NCBI GenBank assembly: GCA_965153355.1 | Contig: OZ231128.1 | Coordinates: 35,092,001-35,156,000, forward strand | Source of the DNA: Flaccisagitta enflata | Lineage: Eukaryota > Chaetognatha > Sagittoidea > Aphragmophora | Reading direction: 5' to 3' | Length of the DNA stretch: 64,000 nt | Part shown: one piece after another, positions 18,320 to 31,228 of the stretch | Layout: each line of letters opens with the position of its first letter | How positions within the stretch are numbered: position 1 is the stretch's first letter | Program-made: the position numbers and the translations under genes | Notes under the pieces: model-generated | What the model saw: only the letters and a program-made list of their open reading frames with translations | The model's database searches: none | Told to the model about the DNA's origin: nothing

Positions 18320-18320
18320 T

Positions 18321-18417
<97 letters not shown>

Positions 18418-18426
18418 GCAACAACC

Positions 18427-18470
<44 letters not shown>

Positions 18471-18530
18471 AACAATAACAACAACAATAACAATAACAAC
18501 AACAACAACAACCACAACAACAGCAACCCA
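18320..18530. repeat. (AAC)n microsatellite
   Basis: About 210 bases of AAC/CAA repeats with a few CAG, CCA and ATA interruptions. The poly-Asn and poly-Leu frames here are artefacts. Confidence 0.95.
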
Positions 18531-18766
18531 CAAGGTCTGAAAGCGGGTTCCTGACGAGGAGAAAAGATCGTCACAAGTGTGAAAATTTGATATGGCAATA
18601 TTCAGAATTCGATATAAGAAACATTGCATGAATATTACACAAGAGTGAAGCATTAGAGAGTCGGGTCGCACACCACAGAGGCCTTGGTGCAGTTTATGGC
18701 TAAAACTGACCTATGATCTCCAAAAGCGCTGGAAAAAAAACGCGGACGAGGTCCACGACAAAGAGC

Positions 18767-18813
<47 letters not shown>
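18767..18813. repeat. (AG)n microsatellite
   Basis: Uninterrupted AG repeat of about 47 bases. Confidence 0.95.
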
Positions 18814-18816
<3 letters not shown>

Positions 18817-18923
18817 TGTAGATAGTGATACAGTGATAGAGTGATACAGACAAACTAATAGTCAAGGTCAGAGGAGCATGATGTAAAAGTGCCGAGAGCG
18901 GTAGCTATCTAATAGCAAGAAGA

Positions 18924-19072
18924 ACAAGGCCGGATACACGGCCATCAGTTGCGGACGGGTGGGCAGGGGCGGAAATGCGCGTTTTCCCACTTTTCGACTC
19001 AATGGTTACGGACGGACGGACGGACGGACGGACGGACAAAGCCTCTTATAGAGTTGCATGTCCGCAACTAAA
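18924..19072 (+). repeat. GTCGCG-family repeat copy
   Basis: It starts AACAAGGCCGGATACACGGC, has GGGTGGGCAGGGGC and a (GACG)7 tract, and ends in a diverged tip (AGTTGCATGTCCGCAACT). Confidence 0.6.
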
Positions 19073-20269
19073 GAAAAAAAAGAGTTGAGAAGATAGAATT
19101 GCCAATGCCCCTCACACTACCGCATCCTAACGTACACTGACTTTGGTTCAATGGGTATCGCTGACATGCTGACTGTTCAATTTTGCGACTACCAGACATT
19201 TTTTATTCAATTGGCAATTGCAATTATCACTTTGCCGGTTGGCTAGATTGTCAGTAATTGTTTGCTCTCCGAGTGTTTACGGGCGATGTTGACATCATGA
19301 TCCCTCTCGAAATTCAAAATGAGCCTCAATTGGCTACCTAACACCTGTTTACTAAGTATTGTCCCAAAATCAAACACCAGTCAAAACTAGACGATGATAA
19401 AAAACTAGACGATGATATGCAAATATTGCCACCTGTTAGAGCTTGAAAAAAAATCATCATTTTGCTTATGAATTTGATCACCTGGATTGCTTCAAACAAA
19501 ATCGATTAAAATCAAAAACAACAAAAATATTCCCCATGCAAATCACAGCAAAATTAAAACCATATCAACTGGCAAATATATTTTAAGAAAGATTTGAATC
19601 AGATGCGGTTTCAGGACTAAAAAGCTTACGGGCAGTTCTTTGATTTGCTCATGGCTTTTAATTTATTCCTCAAAATTCAAACCAAAGTGATGAAAAAAAT
19701 GTCACCTAGGGCTAGGTGTTGCTGGCTAGTGGTCAAGAGGTGATGATGTTAGAAACAAGCAACCAAATTGCGGCTGAATATTGAAAATGAAGTGGAACAT
19801 ACCGGGAAATAATTAAATAATATCAAATTTCAGGGATTTTTTTGTTTCTCACTCGTAGTAATGAAGCGTCTTTAGTTGAGACTTGAAAAACTACCGTCTC
19901 AACAATTACTAATTAGTAAACATAACCACACGAGAGCCTATGAAACGGCAGCCTAAAAGACTTGAAGAATCCGGAAAGCGGAAACACAATCCTTGGCCCG
20001 GTTTTAGAGGCACTTAAGAAAGAAATCATCTAATGGGAAGATTAAGTTGGTCCGTAGTCGCGTTCGCGTGGCAGTACGCTGATTCATATGAAAAATTTGC
20101 CCCTTCTGATTGTTGTAAATATTAACGTTTATATGCCCATGCGGAAGTAGCTGATTTCGTTCACTTTTTCTTTTGAGGAGCAAACAATCATTACACATCT
20201 ACTAAGGTCGCCGAGACAAAAACCCTAAACCTTTATGCAATCAAAATCTTTTCATCCCTGCTATCATAA
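19073..20269. other. AT-rich spacer, no gene seen
   Basis: No coding frame, clear repeat family or RNA gene is recognised. A duplicated AAACTAGACGATGATA lies near 19385-19418. Confidence 0.4.
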
Positions 20270-20530
20270 AAAAACAAGGTCATTAGACCTAAGTCGCGTG
20301 CGTCGGCACTTTCACAAAACATCAGACAAACAGACGGACTTCAATTTTCAGAATGACCTTGGAATTAGCCAACAAGTTCCAATTGATACCCTAAAACCTT
20401 AAAAGTGTCTTTAAAGCTTTTGAAATGCCTTTAAACGACTTTGTGACGGACGGGCGGACGGGCAGACAGACTGACCAACAGACCGACTGACCAACGGACC
20501 AAAAAGTGGCTTATAGAGTCGCGTAGCGAT
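20270..20530 (+). repeat. GTCGCG-family repeat copy, long internal variant
   Basis: AACAAGGTCATTAGACCTAA, then GTCGCGTGCG, an internal AT-rich part and GACGGACGGGCGGACGGGCA, ending GAGTCGCGTAGCGATT. Confidence 0.55.
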
Positions 20531-20823
20531 TTAAGCGTAGCAATTTAAGCGTAGCGATTTAAGCGAACTTTCGTGGTATAGAGGACAAAAGGTGTTTGTT
20601 CGTTGGTTTGTTTGTTTGTTTTTTTTTGGGGGGGAGGACGTGTTTTGAGAGTGGGTTATGTTGATAAAGACAGAGAGACGTTTTAGTTGTTTTTTTTCCT
20701 CTGTTCTTGAGCATCATTCAGTCGCTAAAGAATCGCGTGAATGATTTCCTAAAAGCACAATCATCTATTTCATTTGACAACACTTTGTTATTCAATCGCC
20801 ATATACGTACAGTGGTTCATGAA

Positions 20824-20996
20824 AAAACAAGGCCGTATACACGGCTACCCCAGTCGCGTGCGGGTGGGCAGGGGCCGTGATGAAATTGACCGACCAAGTA
20901 GTTGGGCAGGAGCAGTAACCCCAAAACCGCCCATAAAAAAGCTAAGCGTGACGGACGGACAGAGCGGGTTGGAGAGTCGCGTGCACGCGACTAAAA
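20824..20996 (+). repeat. GTCGCG-family repeat, near-complete copy
   Basis: AACAAGGCCGTATACACGGC, CCAGTCGCGTGCGGGTGGGC, GGGCAGGAGCAGTAA, a GACGGAC tract, and the full tip GAGTCGCGTGCACGCGACTA followed by A-rich DNA. Confidence 0.7.
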
Positions 20997-21039
20997 ACGA
21001 AAGAAACGAAAAAGAAACCATAAGTAAAACCGGATGAAG

Positions 21040-22807
21040 ATCCCTCAGTGCTAATGAGTGCAGAAGAGCAGCGAGGCGCCATGGTGATGTGGTGGCAGTG
21101 GGCTCACGAGAAATCAGGTGAGATTAATCTCGATGGGAACTCACGAGGGTAGGTGCGGGAGATTAGACAAGGCGATTTGACAGTGTTGGATAAGACACGG
21201 TTTGTGAAAAGAAGACGACATGGTGATAGTTAGTGTTGATGGTCAAAACTTAAAGACATAGTGTGAGTAAGGATGATGATGAGACATAACTGTTAGACGT
21301 AACTGTGATATTTGGTGATGATGGGTAAGACACAACGTGAAATAGAACGATGATGGGTAAGACACAGACGCAGATAGAATGATGATGGGTAGGACAGGGT
21401 GTAAGATATTATGATGATGGTGAGATAGGATTATGTTGGATGATCCACGTTGAGATTGGATGCTTCTCCTCCTGACTAAAAATCGAAATTGGATGAAATT
21501 GGAAGCCGACGCGATTTGCCTGAAGGCACCCTTTTAAAGGCGGCGTAATTTATCATCCAAGAGCCCAAGCTTTATCATCTTTGTTTAATGTGTGTCAGTT
21601 GAAAGTTTTTGAAAATGATGATAAAAATCGATTGTTATGTGATTATGACATATACGCAAATGACAATACTTAACATAGGAAATATCTCATGCCACTCGTT
21701 GCTAGCAAAAGCGGCTAGTCTCTAAGTCATAGGATAGAATTGCTTTTTCTTCTTTTGGAATTTTTTTTCTAAACGATAAACAGAAAAACATGTCACGGTA
21801 GTGTTCGTGGAAGGAAATGCTACACTGGTTTTGAACTGTTTTCATTGGCCACGTCAGGCAAGTACTTTGACTAGCCAGAGGCGGGTTTTTTAAAATCAAC
21901 TTTGATATCAAAGTGATTTTATCTATCTCAGATGGGTGTGTCTGCATTAAACAGCTTATTCGGATATTTTATTTGAATATTAATATCCGGATATTTCATT
22001 TAGTAAATTTTGTAAATTCACTATGTAGAATACCCGGCTATTGATATCCAAATAAAATATCCAAATAATATGGTGAATGCAGACGCACCCTTAATAATCA
22101 AAGAAACAGTGCAAACGCTATTGGCGATGTATTTCAATTCAACGCAGTTACGGTGCAACACAGATGAAAAACATAGTATTGGCTGCAACTGTGATTTATC
22201 AAAGACGTTAAAATGAACCGCTGAATCAAATTGTTTAGTAAAACTGTGGGTCACTTGTAAATTATCACAAATCTTTATGTGCTTCATCAGTTCTAGATTC
22301 ACCCTATTTGTAAATGTTACCTTAAACTATCAAAGTTTTGTTAGTGGCAAATGAAGCATCTGCAACTGTGAGCCAGCCGTGATTTATCTGAGATTTTCGG
22401 GGGCAAATAAGATGCATCAAAGATTTCCTCATCTTTTAATTTTAGTGAAGCTGTAAATTATCAAACATCATTGACTGTATCAAAAAAATTAGTGCTGGGA
22501 GCAATTTCGATGCGATGCAGATTCACCTAATTTTTAGGGTGCAGCTGTGAATTATCATAGACTTGTGAGATGCAGCTGAAGTAAACTGTTTAGTGCGTTT
22601 GCGAGGCTCGAGAGGTCTGAGACTCGGGGGAAAAGTGGAGCCGAAAGCGACGCCATCGGAGACTCATTCATCTTCCAATCTCTTCCCACTCCAGACATCC
22701 AACAACACAAAACAACACCAACAATGATCACAACAACGACTACAGCCACAAAGCCAATCGCAAGGATGGCAATAACAAAATTGTTAAAACAACAGTGAAA
22801 TCACAAA
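21040..22807. other. Spacer with a 40-bp tandem motif and a dispersed TTATC motif
   Basis: At about 21300-21430 the motif GATGATGGGTAAGACAC recurs three to four times about every 40 bases. From 22190 to 22570 the motif GCAACTGTGATTTATC and variants recurs five times at irregular spacing. A minus-strand frame at 22555-22749 has a coding-like end but runs into this motif, so I do not call it a gene. Confidence 0.4.
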
Positions 22808-23573
22808 TACAGTTGAAACCCACTTTAACGGACCCGCTTCTTATGGATTTCCGCCTATAACAGATACTTTAACTATGGCAAAGAAAAAAAGCGAACACTT
22901 TGTTTTGCTAGTTTCTGCTCAACTATGGGCCTGAACCATAGAAAATCCATGACCGTTTTAAAGCTCTGCAAAAAATCTTCCAAATGCGACGTTGCTGGTC
23001 ATTGTAGCTTTATTCGTTTAGAAATGGCAATGGTTTGAAGAAAAAAATCGCCGATTGAAAAAAGTGCTTATTCCAACTTTTTTTCCAATGAGCGATTTTA
23101 GTCTTTCCGTTTTTGTCAATAATGCAGCTCAGGATTGTCTTAGCTACTCGTTATCCATGAGCAAATTAAAGAGCTTCAAATTTTCTTTAAAATGGCGCCA
23201 AGAATGATTTTTTAACTCAATGCGTTTAGTTTTTATATTAGAATAAAGATAACCCATGAAAGTGGCGTAGTGAATTTCCAAATTCTTGACCACCTGTCTT
23301 CATTCTAATGCCATTTCTAAACGGATAGAGCTAGAACATTCGGCAAGGTCTCACTTGAAAGATCTTTCGCAGATCTTTAAAATGGTCATGGATTTTGCTA
23401 TGTTTTTCTCATTGCTTGTATGTGAAACATTGACAAACAAGTTGTTCGCTTTTTTTTTTTGCTATAGTTATCTTTGTCACTTCAATAGTTCAATACAATA
23501 GATCAAATCTACAATACAAAGATAAAATAATTGGTCTCTTGAAAGCCGTTAATTAGAGCGGGGTTCAACGATA
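22808..23573. mobile_element. Pogo-like inverted-repeat element
   Basis: The left end TACAGTTGAAACCCACTTTA, then ACGGACCCGC, is complementary to the right end CCGTTAATTAGAGCGGGGTT. TACAGTTGAA at the tip resembles pogo/Tigger-type MITE ends. The inside carries the shared block TAGCTTTATTCGTTTAGAAA and CCATTTCTAAACGGATAGAG in both orientations. It has no transposase. Confidence 0.55.
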
Positions 23574-24144
23574 GTTGACTATTTAACTAGTGAGAAGGTG
23601 ATCCTGGTCCTGCACAGACGAAGATTCTTTTCTGAGTTAAACAAAACTGAATGATTGAAAATAATAATCACTCCAAGATCTTGCCAGAAGCTCTGTCAAA
23701 GATTTTATCCATCTGTCCGTTGATCCGTCCGCGTTCATCCATTAATATAACCGTAACGCTCAGGTTGATCAGCCCCGCATTCTTGATGCCTTGTTGTCAT
23801 AGAAATTCTGATTACTAGGTCGAGCTGCTTTAAAATCTTTATTCCTGCTCTGTATCCTTCTTTTGTCTGTCTTTCTACAGAACTGATTGCTTACCTTACG
23901 TATACCCAGTCGCCCAGATACCTTAGGACGTATCATCACAAAGTCGGGCATAATGTCTTTAATGATTCGTCATTTGTCAGTTTGGTTTGTTTGTTTTTTC
24001 ATTTCTTTTTAGCATCAGCTTTTCTTTGCTTCAAGAAAATGTTTTTCTTCAGAGTTGGCTGACTGCAGTTGTTTGTTTTTTTCATGGCAAGAAGCAAAAT
24101 GGTGGAAAACAAACAAAGCAAGTGTAAGTTTTATTCATTATAGA
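23574..24144. other. AT-rich spacer, no gene seen
   Basis: A CCGTTGATCCGTCCGCGTTC trace near 23715 and GTTTGTTTG runs are present. No supported gene. Confidence 0.4.
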
Positions 24145-24292
<148 letters not shown>

Positions 24293-25118
24293 TGGAAGAA
24301 AGACAGACAGTCAGACATTATGATGTGAGAAATGCAGACAAAAAAAAATCTTATTCTTCTACAAAGAGGAAAGATGAAAACCAGAGAAACGTGAAAATTG
24401 AAAAGAATAACAGAAAAAAAATGTGGCAGCTAGCAGTACCGTTGGCTCTAGAAAGATTTTAAAAGATTATACAAAACGCGGGAAAATGCAATAATGATGG
24501 AGGAAAAACTTTTGCTGAAAAATGAATCGTTCCGCATCCAGGAGAGGAATGGTTGCAGATAAAGAGAACGCACAAAAGAATAACAGAAACTAACAAAAGT
24601 ATTGTCAATATCCGCAACATCGACTCTTACGGATGCCATAAATAAATTGTTGCACACAGAGTAGCCATGATTTTATTGTCGACGACAGAATTTAACAGAA
24701 CTCAAGAGAACTTAACTTTGTGATAGGGAATGATTTTAGTAAATGGAAACCATAAAGTCCATGACTACGCAGTTTATTTCTTTTCTATTCTTACAATAAT
24801 AGCCTTATTTTGTTTCATGTCAACTGAGATATGAATTTGTGTAGGTGTAGATTATCAAAACAGAAAATGATTTTTGAATGTATGCAAATGCAAGTGTAAA
24901 CCAATATGAATCGGGAAGTAATCCCAATGGACATAGCCAACACTTATGGCCCCTGCCCAGCCACATTACAGCGCCGCCCCCTGCATCACTGCTCACCCGT
25001 ACAAACAGATTCTTACGTTGTTACGTTGTTAGCACGTGGTTCCTTTCGGAGTACCTGCCCTGCTTCTCTCTCAACTTGACCCTTTACCACCTCTGCACGG
25101 CCTTGATAGACGAGGGAA
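24293..25118. other. Spacer, no gene seen
   Basis: AT-rich. At 24945-24995 there is a fragment (GGCCCCTGCCCAGCC) resembling the inner part of the GTCGCG family. Confidence 0.4.
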
Positions 25119-25318
25119 ACGCGACTCTACACCACGCTTTGTGCGTCCGTTGGTTGTTCCGTCAATCAATTGGTTCGTCGGTTGATTGGTCCATCACTTT
25201 TTACTTTTTTTATATTTTTGCGGTCTATGGCCTCGCTGCTCCCACCCAAATGCTTTATCACGGCTCCTGCCCACCCGCACGCGACTGGGATAGCCGTGTA
25301 TCCGGACTTGTTTTTTTG
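25119..25318 (-). repeat. GTCGCG-family repeat copy
   Basis: ACGCGACTCTACACCACGCT, TCGTCGGTTGATTGG, GCGGTCTATGGCCTCGCTGC, and CACCCGCACGCGACTGGGAT, then AGCCGTGTATCCGGACTTG. It is in reverse orientation to the 20824 copy. Confidence 0.7.
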
Positions 25319-26255
25319 TTTGTTTTTTTTTCACTTGAAATAGAATTATAAACGATGAGACGGGCACCGTGAAGGGAGAACGTGAAGGGAAACGTGAAAG
25401 CACCCAAAGCTACGCGTGTTCTGTGACAGAAGCAGAAACTAAATGCAAAGCAGGCTGAAGGCAGTTGATGTCTTATTCATGAAGAGAGCGGGAACAATGC
25501 CATCAGAACAGGGAGAAGACATAAAACTGAGGGAACTAAAAGGCAACCAAAGGGAAATGTACATGTAGTGAAAAAATCAACTCTCCCCTTTGCACTGGTA
25601 CGTCATTAATTCACAAGCCCAAGTTTGATGATGTATCCTACAGACGACTATCATTGACGATTCATCATTGACATGCATTTTTTTTTGCAACAATGCCTAA
25701 ACCAAATGACCATCATGACTCCTGCATCAATCACTGCCCCTGCCTACTAGCATAACAAGAGTTCATGAAAAGTCATAGGAAAGTTCTCTATCAGAGGGAT
25801 ATGGCTCAAAATCATGTACAAAGATAAGCCACAACAAAAATTTGGTCATGGGACCTCTGGATATTACCGCCGCCACCCCCCCCCCTCATTTCCCATTGAA
25901 AATGTATAGGAAGGAATTTTGTCTGTGTCTTATCTTTGGAAACGGGGTCGGTGGCGGCGCCAATTTATAGGGGTTCCAGGTGTAAACTTTTTTCATAGAA
26001 CATCTGTAAACATGATTTTGGGCCATATCCCTCTGATAGAGAACTTTTCAATGACATCGCATTTTTTGTTGTTAGGCTACTGCCTACCCGCACATAATTT
26101 TTGACAAATGAAATATAAAACAAGTGTTTCCGATCCTTAACTGATTCTGGGCGATCTATTGCATTCCCTCCTGCAAGCCCTTCTCAGTCGCATCTGTTTG
26201 TCTATTTATGTAACCCTGATGTCATTTACGTCGGTCTAAGGGTATTGGATTTAGT

Positions 26256-26256
<1 letters not shown>
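25319..26256. other. Spacer with a large imperfect inverted repeat
   Basis: CTCTATCAGAGGGATATGGC at 25788-25807 and CCATATCCCTCTGATAGAG at 26023-26041 face each other. Inner parts (CATGTACA..AAG and TTT..ATGTTTAC; CCGCCGCCACC and GGTGGCGGCGCC) also pair, so about 25770-26070 is a foldback. No gene. Confidence 0.5.

Positions 26257-26351
<95 letters not shown>
26257..26351. repeat. (CT)n microsatellite
   Basis: About 95 uninterrupted bases of CT. Confidence 0.95.
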
Positions 26352-26354
<3 letters not shown>

Positions 26355-26689
26355 ATTGACGCGTCACAGTCTCGTAGAAATTCTCGGATTGCTTTCTTTC
26401 AACATCATTTTCTTTCAAGATGAAACGGTGGTTTTCTTATTCCACTCTAACCTTAGTCAATCACTCATGCCATTCTTTTGGGAAACTCCTATTTTATGGA
26501 TCCGCTAAAATGGAGGAACCTGCCCTAAAAAAAGAAGAGGAATAGCTTTCAAAAATCACTAGAACAAAAGCCAACTAATTCAGAGTAGGTGCACAAACAA
26601 AAGCCAGGGTTTGTGATTTGAAGTTTTTAGACATGGTAGCGAAGGTCTCGTGAAGATGAAGCGGGGCAGTGATGAGCTAGGCAAAATCG

Positions 26690-27110
26690 CAACTTCCTGT
26701 CATCTTCTTCTTTTCCTGTTTCTTTCTCGTACTTTTTATTTCTTTTCCTTTTTTTTCTCTCTTTCTCTTCTCTTCATTGTTTTTTTTTTTTTTTTTTTTT
26801 TTTTGACTTTGTCTTTGTCTCTGTCTTTGTCTTCTTCTTCCTCTCTGTCTTTTTCTTCCTTTGCCTCTTTTTGCTCATCTTTTTCTTCTTGATATTCTAC
26901 CTCTTCTTCCTCATCTACTTCGTCTACCTCTTCACCCTCTACTTTCTCTTATTCCTTTTATTTCCCTTCTTTTTCTTTTTCTTTTTCTTTTTCTTTTTCT
27001 TTTTCTTCCTTTTCTTTTTCTTAATCTTCGTCTTCTTCTTTTTTCTTTGCTCCTATTTCCTTGTCCTCGTTTTCTTTTTGCCCCCTCCTTACTTATCATG
27101 TTCTTTCTTT
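26690..27110. repeat. Long pyrimidine tract
   Basis: About 420 bases of nearly pure T/C, including poly-T (26780-26804) and (CTTTTT)n at about 26965-27020. The Phe/Leu-rich frames here are artefacts. Confidence 0.9.
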
Positions 27111-27111
27111 C

Positions 27112-27284
27112 TTAGTCGCGTGCACGCGAATCAATAACCTGTCGGTCAGTTTGTCGGTTGGTTAAACGTTTACAGATAGTATTGCATCACTGCCCCCGCC
27201 CAAACAATTAGAAAGCCTATCTTATCAGTAATCCTGCCCAGTGCCCACCCCAGGCAATTTGAGTAGACCTGCAACCGGCCTTGT
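27112..27284 (-). repeat. GTCGCG-family repeat copy
   Basis: TTAGTCGCGTGCACGCGAAT, GTCGGTCAGTTTGTCGGTTG, ACTGCCCCCGCCCA and ACCTGCAACCGGCCTTGTTC. Confidence 0.6.
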
Positions 27285-27896
27285 TCTCCTCTTCCTCACC
27301 ATTCTAGGCCCTTTCATTTCTTTCCCATTTCTTTCCTTAATCTTATTCCTTCAGACTTCTTTTAATTCGACAACCGAAAAATAGGGAGTCGAAAATGTAA
27401 TTCAAATGAGATCGGGGTAGGAAACTTTAGGAAAAGGTGAGGAAAAAACGACATCAGGAGGAGACCGTGATAGTTGGGGATGGGTGAGAGATGGTTCATC
27501 TTCGTGGTGTATTTTTTTTCTCCTTCTCCTTTTCATTAGCAGCCTGCAGCATCGGCGTTTTGAAACTCTTTCATTATCTTTTTAGTAAGACCGAGGATAC
27601 CTTGTATCTTTTAATCAAAGCCAGAGAAAAAGTCGAAAATGTCGCAACAACGTCAACGACCAGATGTTCGGCAGTACTTGTTAGTTAGTTCTCGTGGATG
27701 TAGTGTACAAAGGGGCACTCTTGTATGCTCTCACATTGAAGCGATTAGTCCCAGAGCTGAGATCTGATACTGGGCTGTTTAGACTTGGGCCTATTGACTA
27801 AGTTGGGTGCATGTCATTTCAGACATGCTCGTGATGCAGCAAACGATGAATTCGCCCCAATTTGATGCAAACGGAAAAATGCTGAAGCAAGTCAAC

Positions 27897-27899
<3 letters not shown>
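27285..27899. other. Spacer, no gene seen
   Basis: Mixed composition. The 65-codon plus-strand frame at 27491 has no domain. Confidence 0.4.
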
Positions 27900-27971
<72 letters not shown>

Positions 27972-28050
27972 GAGACTGAGACAGACTGAGACAGACTGAG
28001 ACAGACTGAGACAGACAGAGACAGACTGAGACAGACAGAGACAGACGATC
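27900..28050. repeat. (AG)n followed by a 10-bp CAGACTGAGA tandem repeat
   Basis: About 65 bases of AG, then GACAGACTGA units repeated about eight times. Confidence 0.9.
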
Positions 28051-28329
28051 AAAAACTAAGCAATAGACAGAGAACCAGATAAATAGTGAGGTAGTCAAGC
28101 AGACAGAGAGAAAAATTATAATGCTTCCAGGAATTCTTCTCCTTTCCAAAGGATCGCGATGTCAAAGAAGTCAAAGACTCGTGGGCATGACAACTTCTTT
28201 TGAGAATATTGTGTCTGACAAGGTAGTTTCAAAACGGATTACGTTCGCAACACTTACTGCATCATGTTATCAATGATGTCAGTCTTGGTGTCTCTCTATA
28301 CCCCTTTCAATTTCTCAGTTCCTCTCTTT

Positions 28330-28362
28330 CTCTATCTCTTTCTCTCTATCTCTATCTCTATC

Positions 28363-28399
<37 letters not shown>

Positions 28400-28402
28400 T
28401 GC
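28330..28402. repeat. (TATCTC)n / (TC)n repeat
   Basis: Six or so TATCTC hexamers grading into TC. Confidence 0.9.
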
Positions 28403-28570
28403 TTTCCTTTTTTTCTCTCTATTTCTTGCCCAGTTTTCTTTCTGTTTTTTTTTCGCGTTGTTTCGGTTTTCATTCTAAGGAAAAACCAAATCAGCTGAAC
28501 CTATCGGAAAACCGTTTAGCCACGACAAGCGGGACCATATAAGAAATTGGTAACGGTGAAAACAGTGTGA

Positions 28571-28860
<290 letters not shown>

Positions 28861-28900
28861 AAACTGTCGTGGTGGATTTTTCTGTATAGACGTTATAGTG

Positions 28901-29079
28901 TACAGTTAAAACCCCGCTTCAACGGACCCGCTTTTTACGGTATTTCACCTATAGCAAACTAATTTTTGGTCGTTTTAATCTGTCTTTTTTACTTCCTATG
29001 TTAGCTATAACAGAATTCTGACAATAACCAATAAAAATTATTGATCCCTTGAAATCCGTTTGAGCGGGATTAAACTGTA
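28901..29079. mobile_element. 179-bp pogo-like MITE
   Basis: TACAGTTAAAACCCCGCTTC at the left pairs with GAGCGGGATTAAACTGTA at the right. The length, the TA at each tip and the CCCCGCTT..ACGGAC ends fit a Tc1/mariner-pogo type MITE. It has no coding capacity. Confidence 0.65.
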
Positions 29080-29330
29080 TAGTTTAACACTTAATTGTTA
29101 CATGACATCTTATTGTGAAGAAGTTGATGTCATGACATTTATTGCCATGTCAATCAATGTCCTGCTTTTTAAAATATATTTGAAGCAAGTGGTCCTGCCA
29201 CGCATCAAGTTATGATGTTTAAATGTGGTATTACATCGTTTTCCTTACTTTTCCCTTATCTTTTCCACCTTTTCTATGTTTTTTCTAAGTAGGCAGAAGT
29301 ATAATCGGTTTCACCATTTGCCCAGTCATG

Positions 29331-29939
29331 GTACTACCAGAATTAAAAAAAACGCAAGTTTTTCTATCGCTCATTTTTGCGCCTTTGGTTCACTTGGGGC
29401 ATGATTTATTGGTGACCAAATTGAAGATTTTTTCAAGGGCTTTCTTTTGAGCGCAATCCCACATCTGTAGCTTTATTCGTTTAGAAGTTATAATCAAATG
29501 AAGGTGCATGATTCCAAATTTCTAAATGCAGTAAGATGAAAAAAAAGGTTGTTTTTGGTTGAAGGTGATGGATTAATTGCACTGCCATGAGCAATCAGGC
29601 ATTGTTCTACCCATGCGGTCTGTTTTTATAGTTCTTATATTTGAGTTCCTCAATGTCTGTGATGAAAAATGAAGCACTGACTGTGATCAAATATGATAAA
29701 ACCTTCATTATCATCATGGGCTCTAACTAAAAATAAATGGCAAAAATTTATCAAGTACACGTAACTTGGGCACGGCTATTTTTCCGCATTGAATTGATTT
29801 TGATGACTAAAACTCTTAAATATGATGCAAGGAAGCTCAAATTAACCAAACCAGCTCAGAAATGCTGCTCACAAGAAAAAAGTAGTCCAATTCAAACACT
29901 TCTATAAAAAACTTGCGTTTTTTTTAATTCTGGTAGTAT
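29331..29939. mobile_element. 609-bp inverted-repeat element
   Basis: TACTACCAGAATTAAAAAAA then ACGCAAG at 29331 is matched by CTTGCG then TTTTTTTTAATTCTGGTAGTA ending at 29939. The inside carries TGTAGCTTTATTCGTTTAGA, the block shared with other elements here. No gene. Confidence 0.7.
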
Positions 29940-30122
29940 GTGTTCATGTTTTCCGTTTTGACTGTTGTTTTGGTTGTTGCTTGGTAATTACTCCGTTATT
30001 GGCAGGCTTTTAAACTTTACTTTCATGAACTCATTTATAAACTTGGTTTCTTCTATGATGCTTTTAATTCTATGGTGTTTTCCTCCAACAAAAACACTGG
30101 CGTCTGCGTTGGAAGCATAAAT

Positions 30123-30177
30123 ACTGTTGTTGTCGTTGTTGTTGTTGTTGTCGTTGTCGTTGTTGTTGTCGTTGTCG

Positions 30178-30227
<50 letters not shown>

Positions 30228-30281
30228 GGGGGTGGGGGGGGTGGTGGGGGGGGGTGGTGGTGGTGGTGGTGGTGGTGGTGC
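30123..30281. repeat. (GTT)n grading into (GGT)n / G-runs
   Basis: About 160 bases. The T/G-rich frames of Val, Gly and Trp here are artefacts. The G-rich end could form G-quadruplexes. Confidence 0.9.
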
Positions 30282-30368
30282 GCTAATGGATGTCTTTTGG
30301 AAGTTATGTCTCTCTGGTTGACCACCAGTGGTTGTCGGTTGGACGGCTTGTCGGTTGGCTATGCATGA

Positions 30369-30916
30369 GTTGTTTTCTTTTTTTTTGGGGGGGGGGGGTT
30401 GATTATCATTGAAACTACTGGAATTTCAGTTTTTATCTAAATGGATCATCCGTTTAATACTGACTCTACTTCAAAATCATAACATTAAGCGTGTGGACTT
30501 GGTATTGGTTTAAAACTCCAATGCCATTTTTTTTCTTAGAATTGAGTTTTGAGTTTTGAGCTTATTAGATGTTTTTCTTGGTTTGGTTTAAAGATGCTTT
30601 TCCATTAGTTTTTTTTTGCTTTACGCTCTTCCGCTTTTTTTTCTTCTAATTTTTCAAAAAGTATTGCTGTCACTTGCTTGTATCTTCTCTTTCACCCTTT
30701 TTTACATATTTTTTTTCATCTTTAATTTTACAATTAATCATAGCGCCAATAAAACTGGCCATTCTTTAGATTTCATCCACTACAGGCAGATTTCTTTTAA
30801 TGCCAGTGAAGAAAAAAAGAGATTGACACATAGGTAACAGGTTTTAAGATTTCCATTACTCTCAGATCCGCTATAGTGGGTTTAACTGAAGATCAAAGTA
30901 GTGAGCGTGGGTTGTA
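30369..30916. other. Spacer with a pogo-like end
   Basis: CAGATCCGCTATAGTGGGTT then TAACTG near 30865-30890 resembles the right ends of the pogo-like MITEs. No gene. Confidence 0.35.
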
Positions 30917-31094
30917 AACAAGACCGGATACATGGCTTCCCTAGTCATGTGCGGGTGGGCTGGGGCTGTCTTTGATGTCATAAGAGCATTTGGACAGAAT
31001 CAATGAGGCCGAAGAACGCAAAAAGCTTCAAAATTACAGTCCCCGACTGGGGACTGTAATTTTTGAAGCTTTCTCATCGCGTAAACGCGACTCG
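30917..31094 (+). repeat. GTCGCG-family copy with an internal hairpin
   Basis: AACAAGACCGGATACATGGC ... GAGGCCGAAGAACGCAAAAA. AGCTTCAAAATTACAGTCCC pairs with GGGACTGTAATTTTTGAAGC at 31023-31071, and it ends CGCGTAAACGCGACT. Confidence 0.6.
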
Positions 31095-31108
31095 AGAAGA
31101 TACACGAC

Positions 31109-31222
31109 AAAAAAAAAATTTCAAAAAAAAAAAAAAAAAAATTCAAAAAAAAAAAATTAAAAAAAAAAAAAAATTTAAAAAAAAAATTTAAAAAAAAAAA
31201 ATTTAAAAATTTTTTTTTGAAA
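31109..31222. repeat. Poly-A/T-rich tract
   Basis: About 110 bases of A-runs separated by TT. Confidence 0.9.
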
Positions 31223-31228
31223 AAATAA

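Noticed and set aside
18230-18671. Poly-Leu, poly-Val and poly-Asn frames
   Set aside because: They are translations of the (AAC)n microsatellite in different frames.
22555-22749. Minus-strand frame with a coding-like end (MNESPMASLSAPLFPRVSDL)
   Set aside because: The stop codon lies in a locally repeated TTATC motif and no good acceptor precedes it, so it was not accepted as the last exon of the membrane-protein gene.
24878-25351. 157-codon plus-strand frame
   Set aside because: Much of it is a GTCGCG-family repeat copy and the rest has no recognisable domain.
30053-30368. His/Pro/Thr or Gly/Trp-rich frames
   Set aside because: They are products of the GTT/GGT repeat tract.
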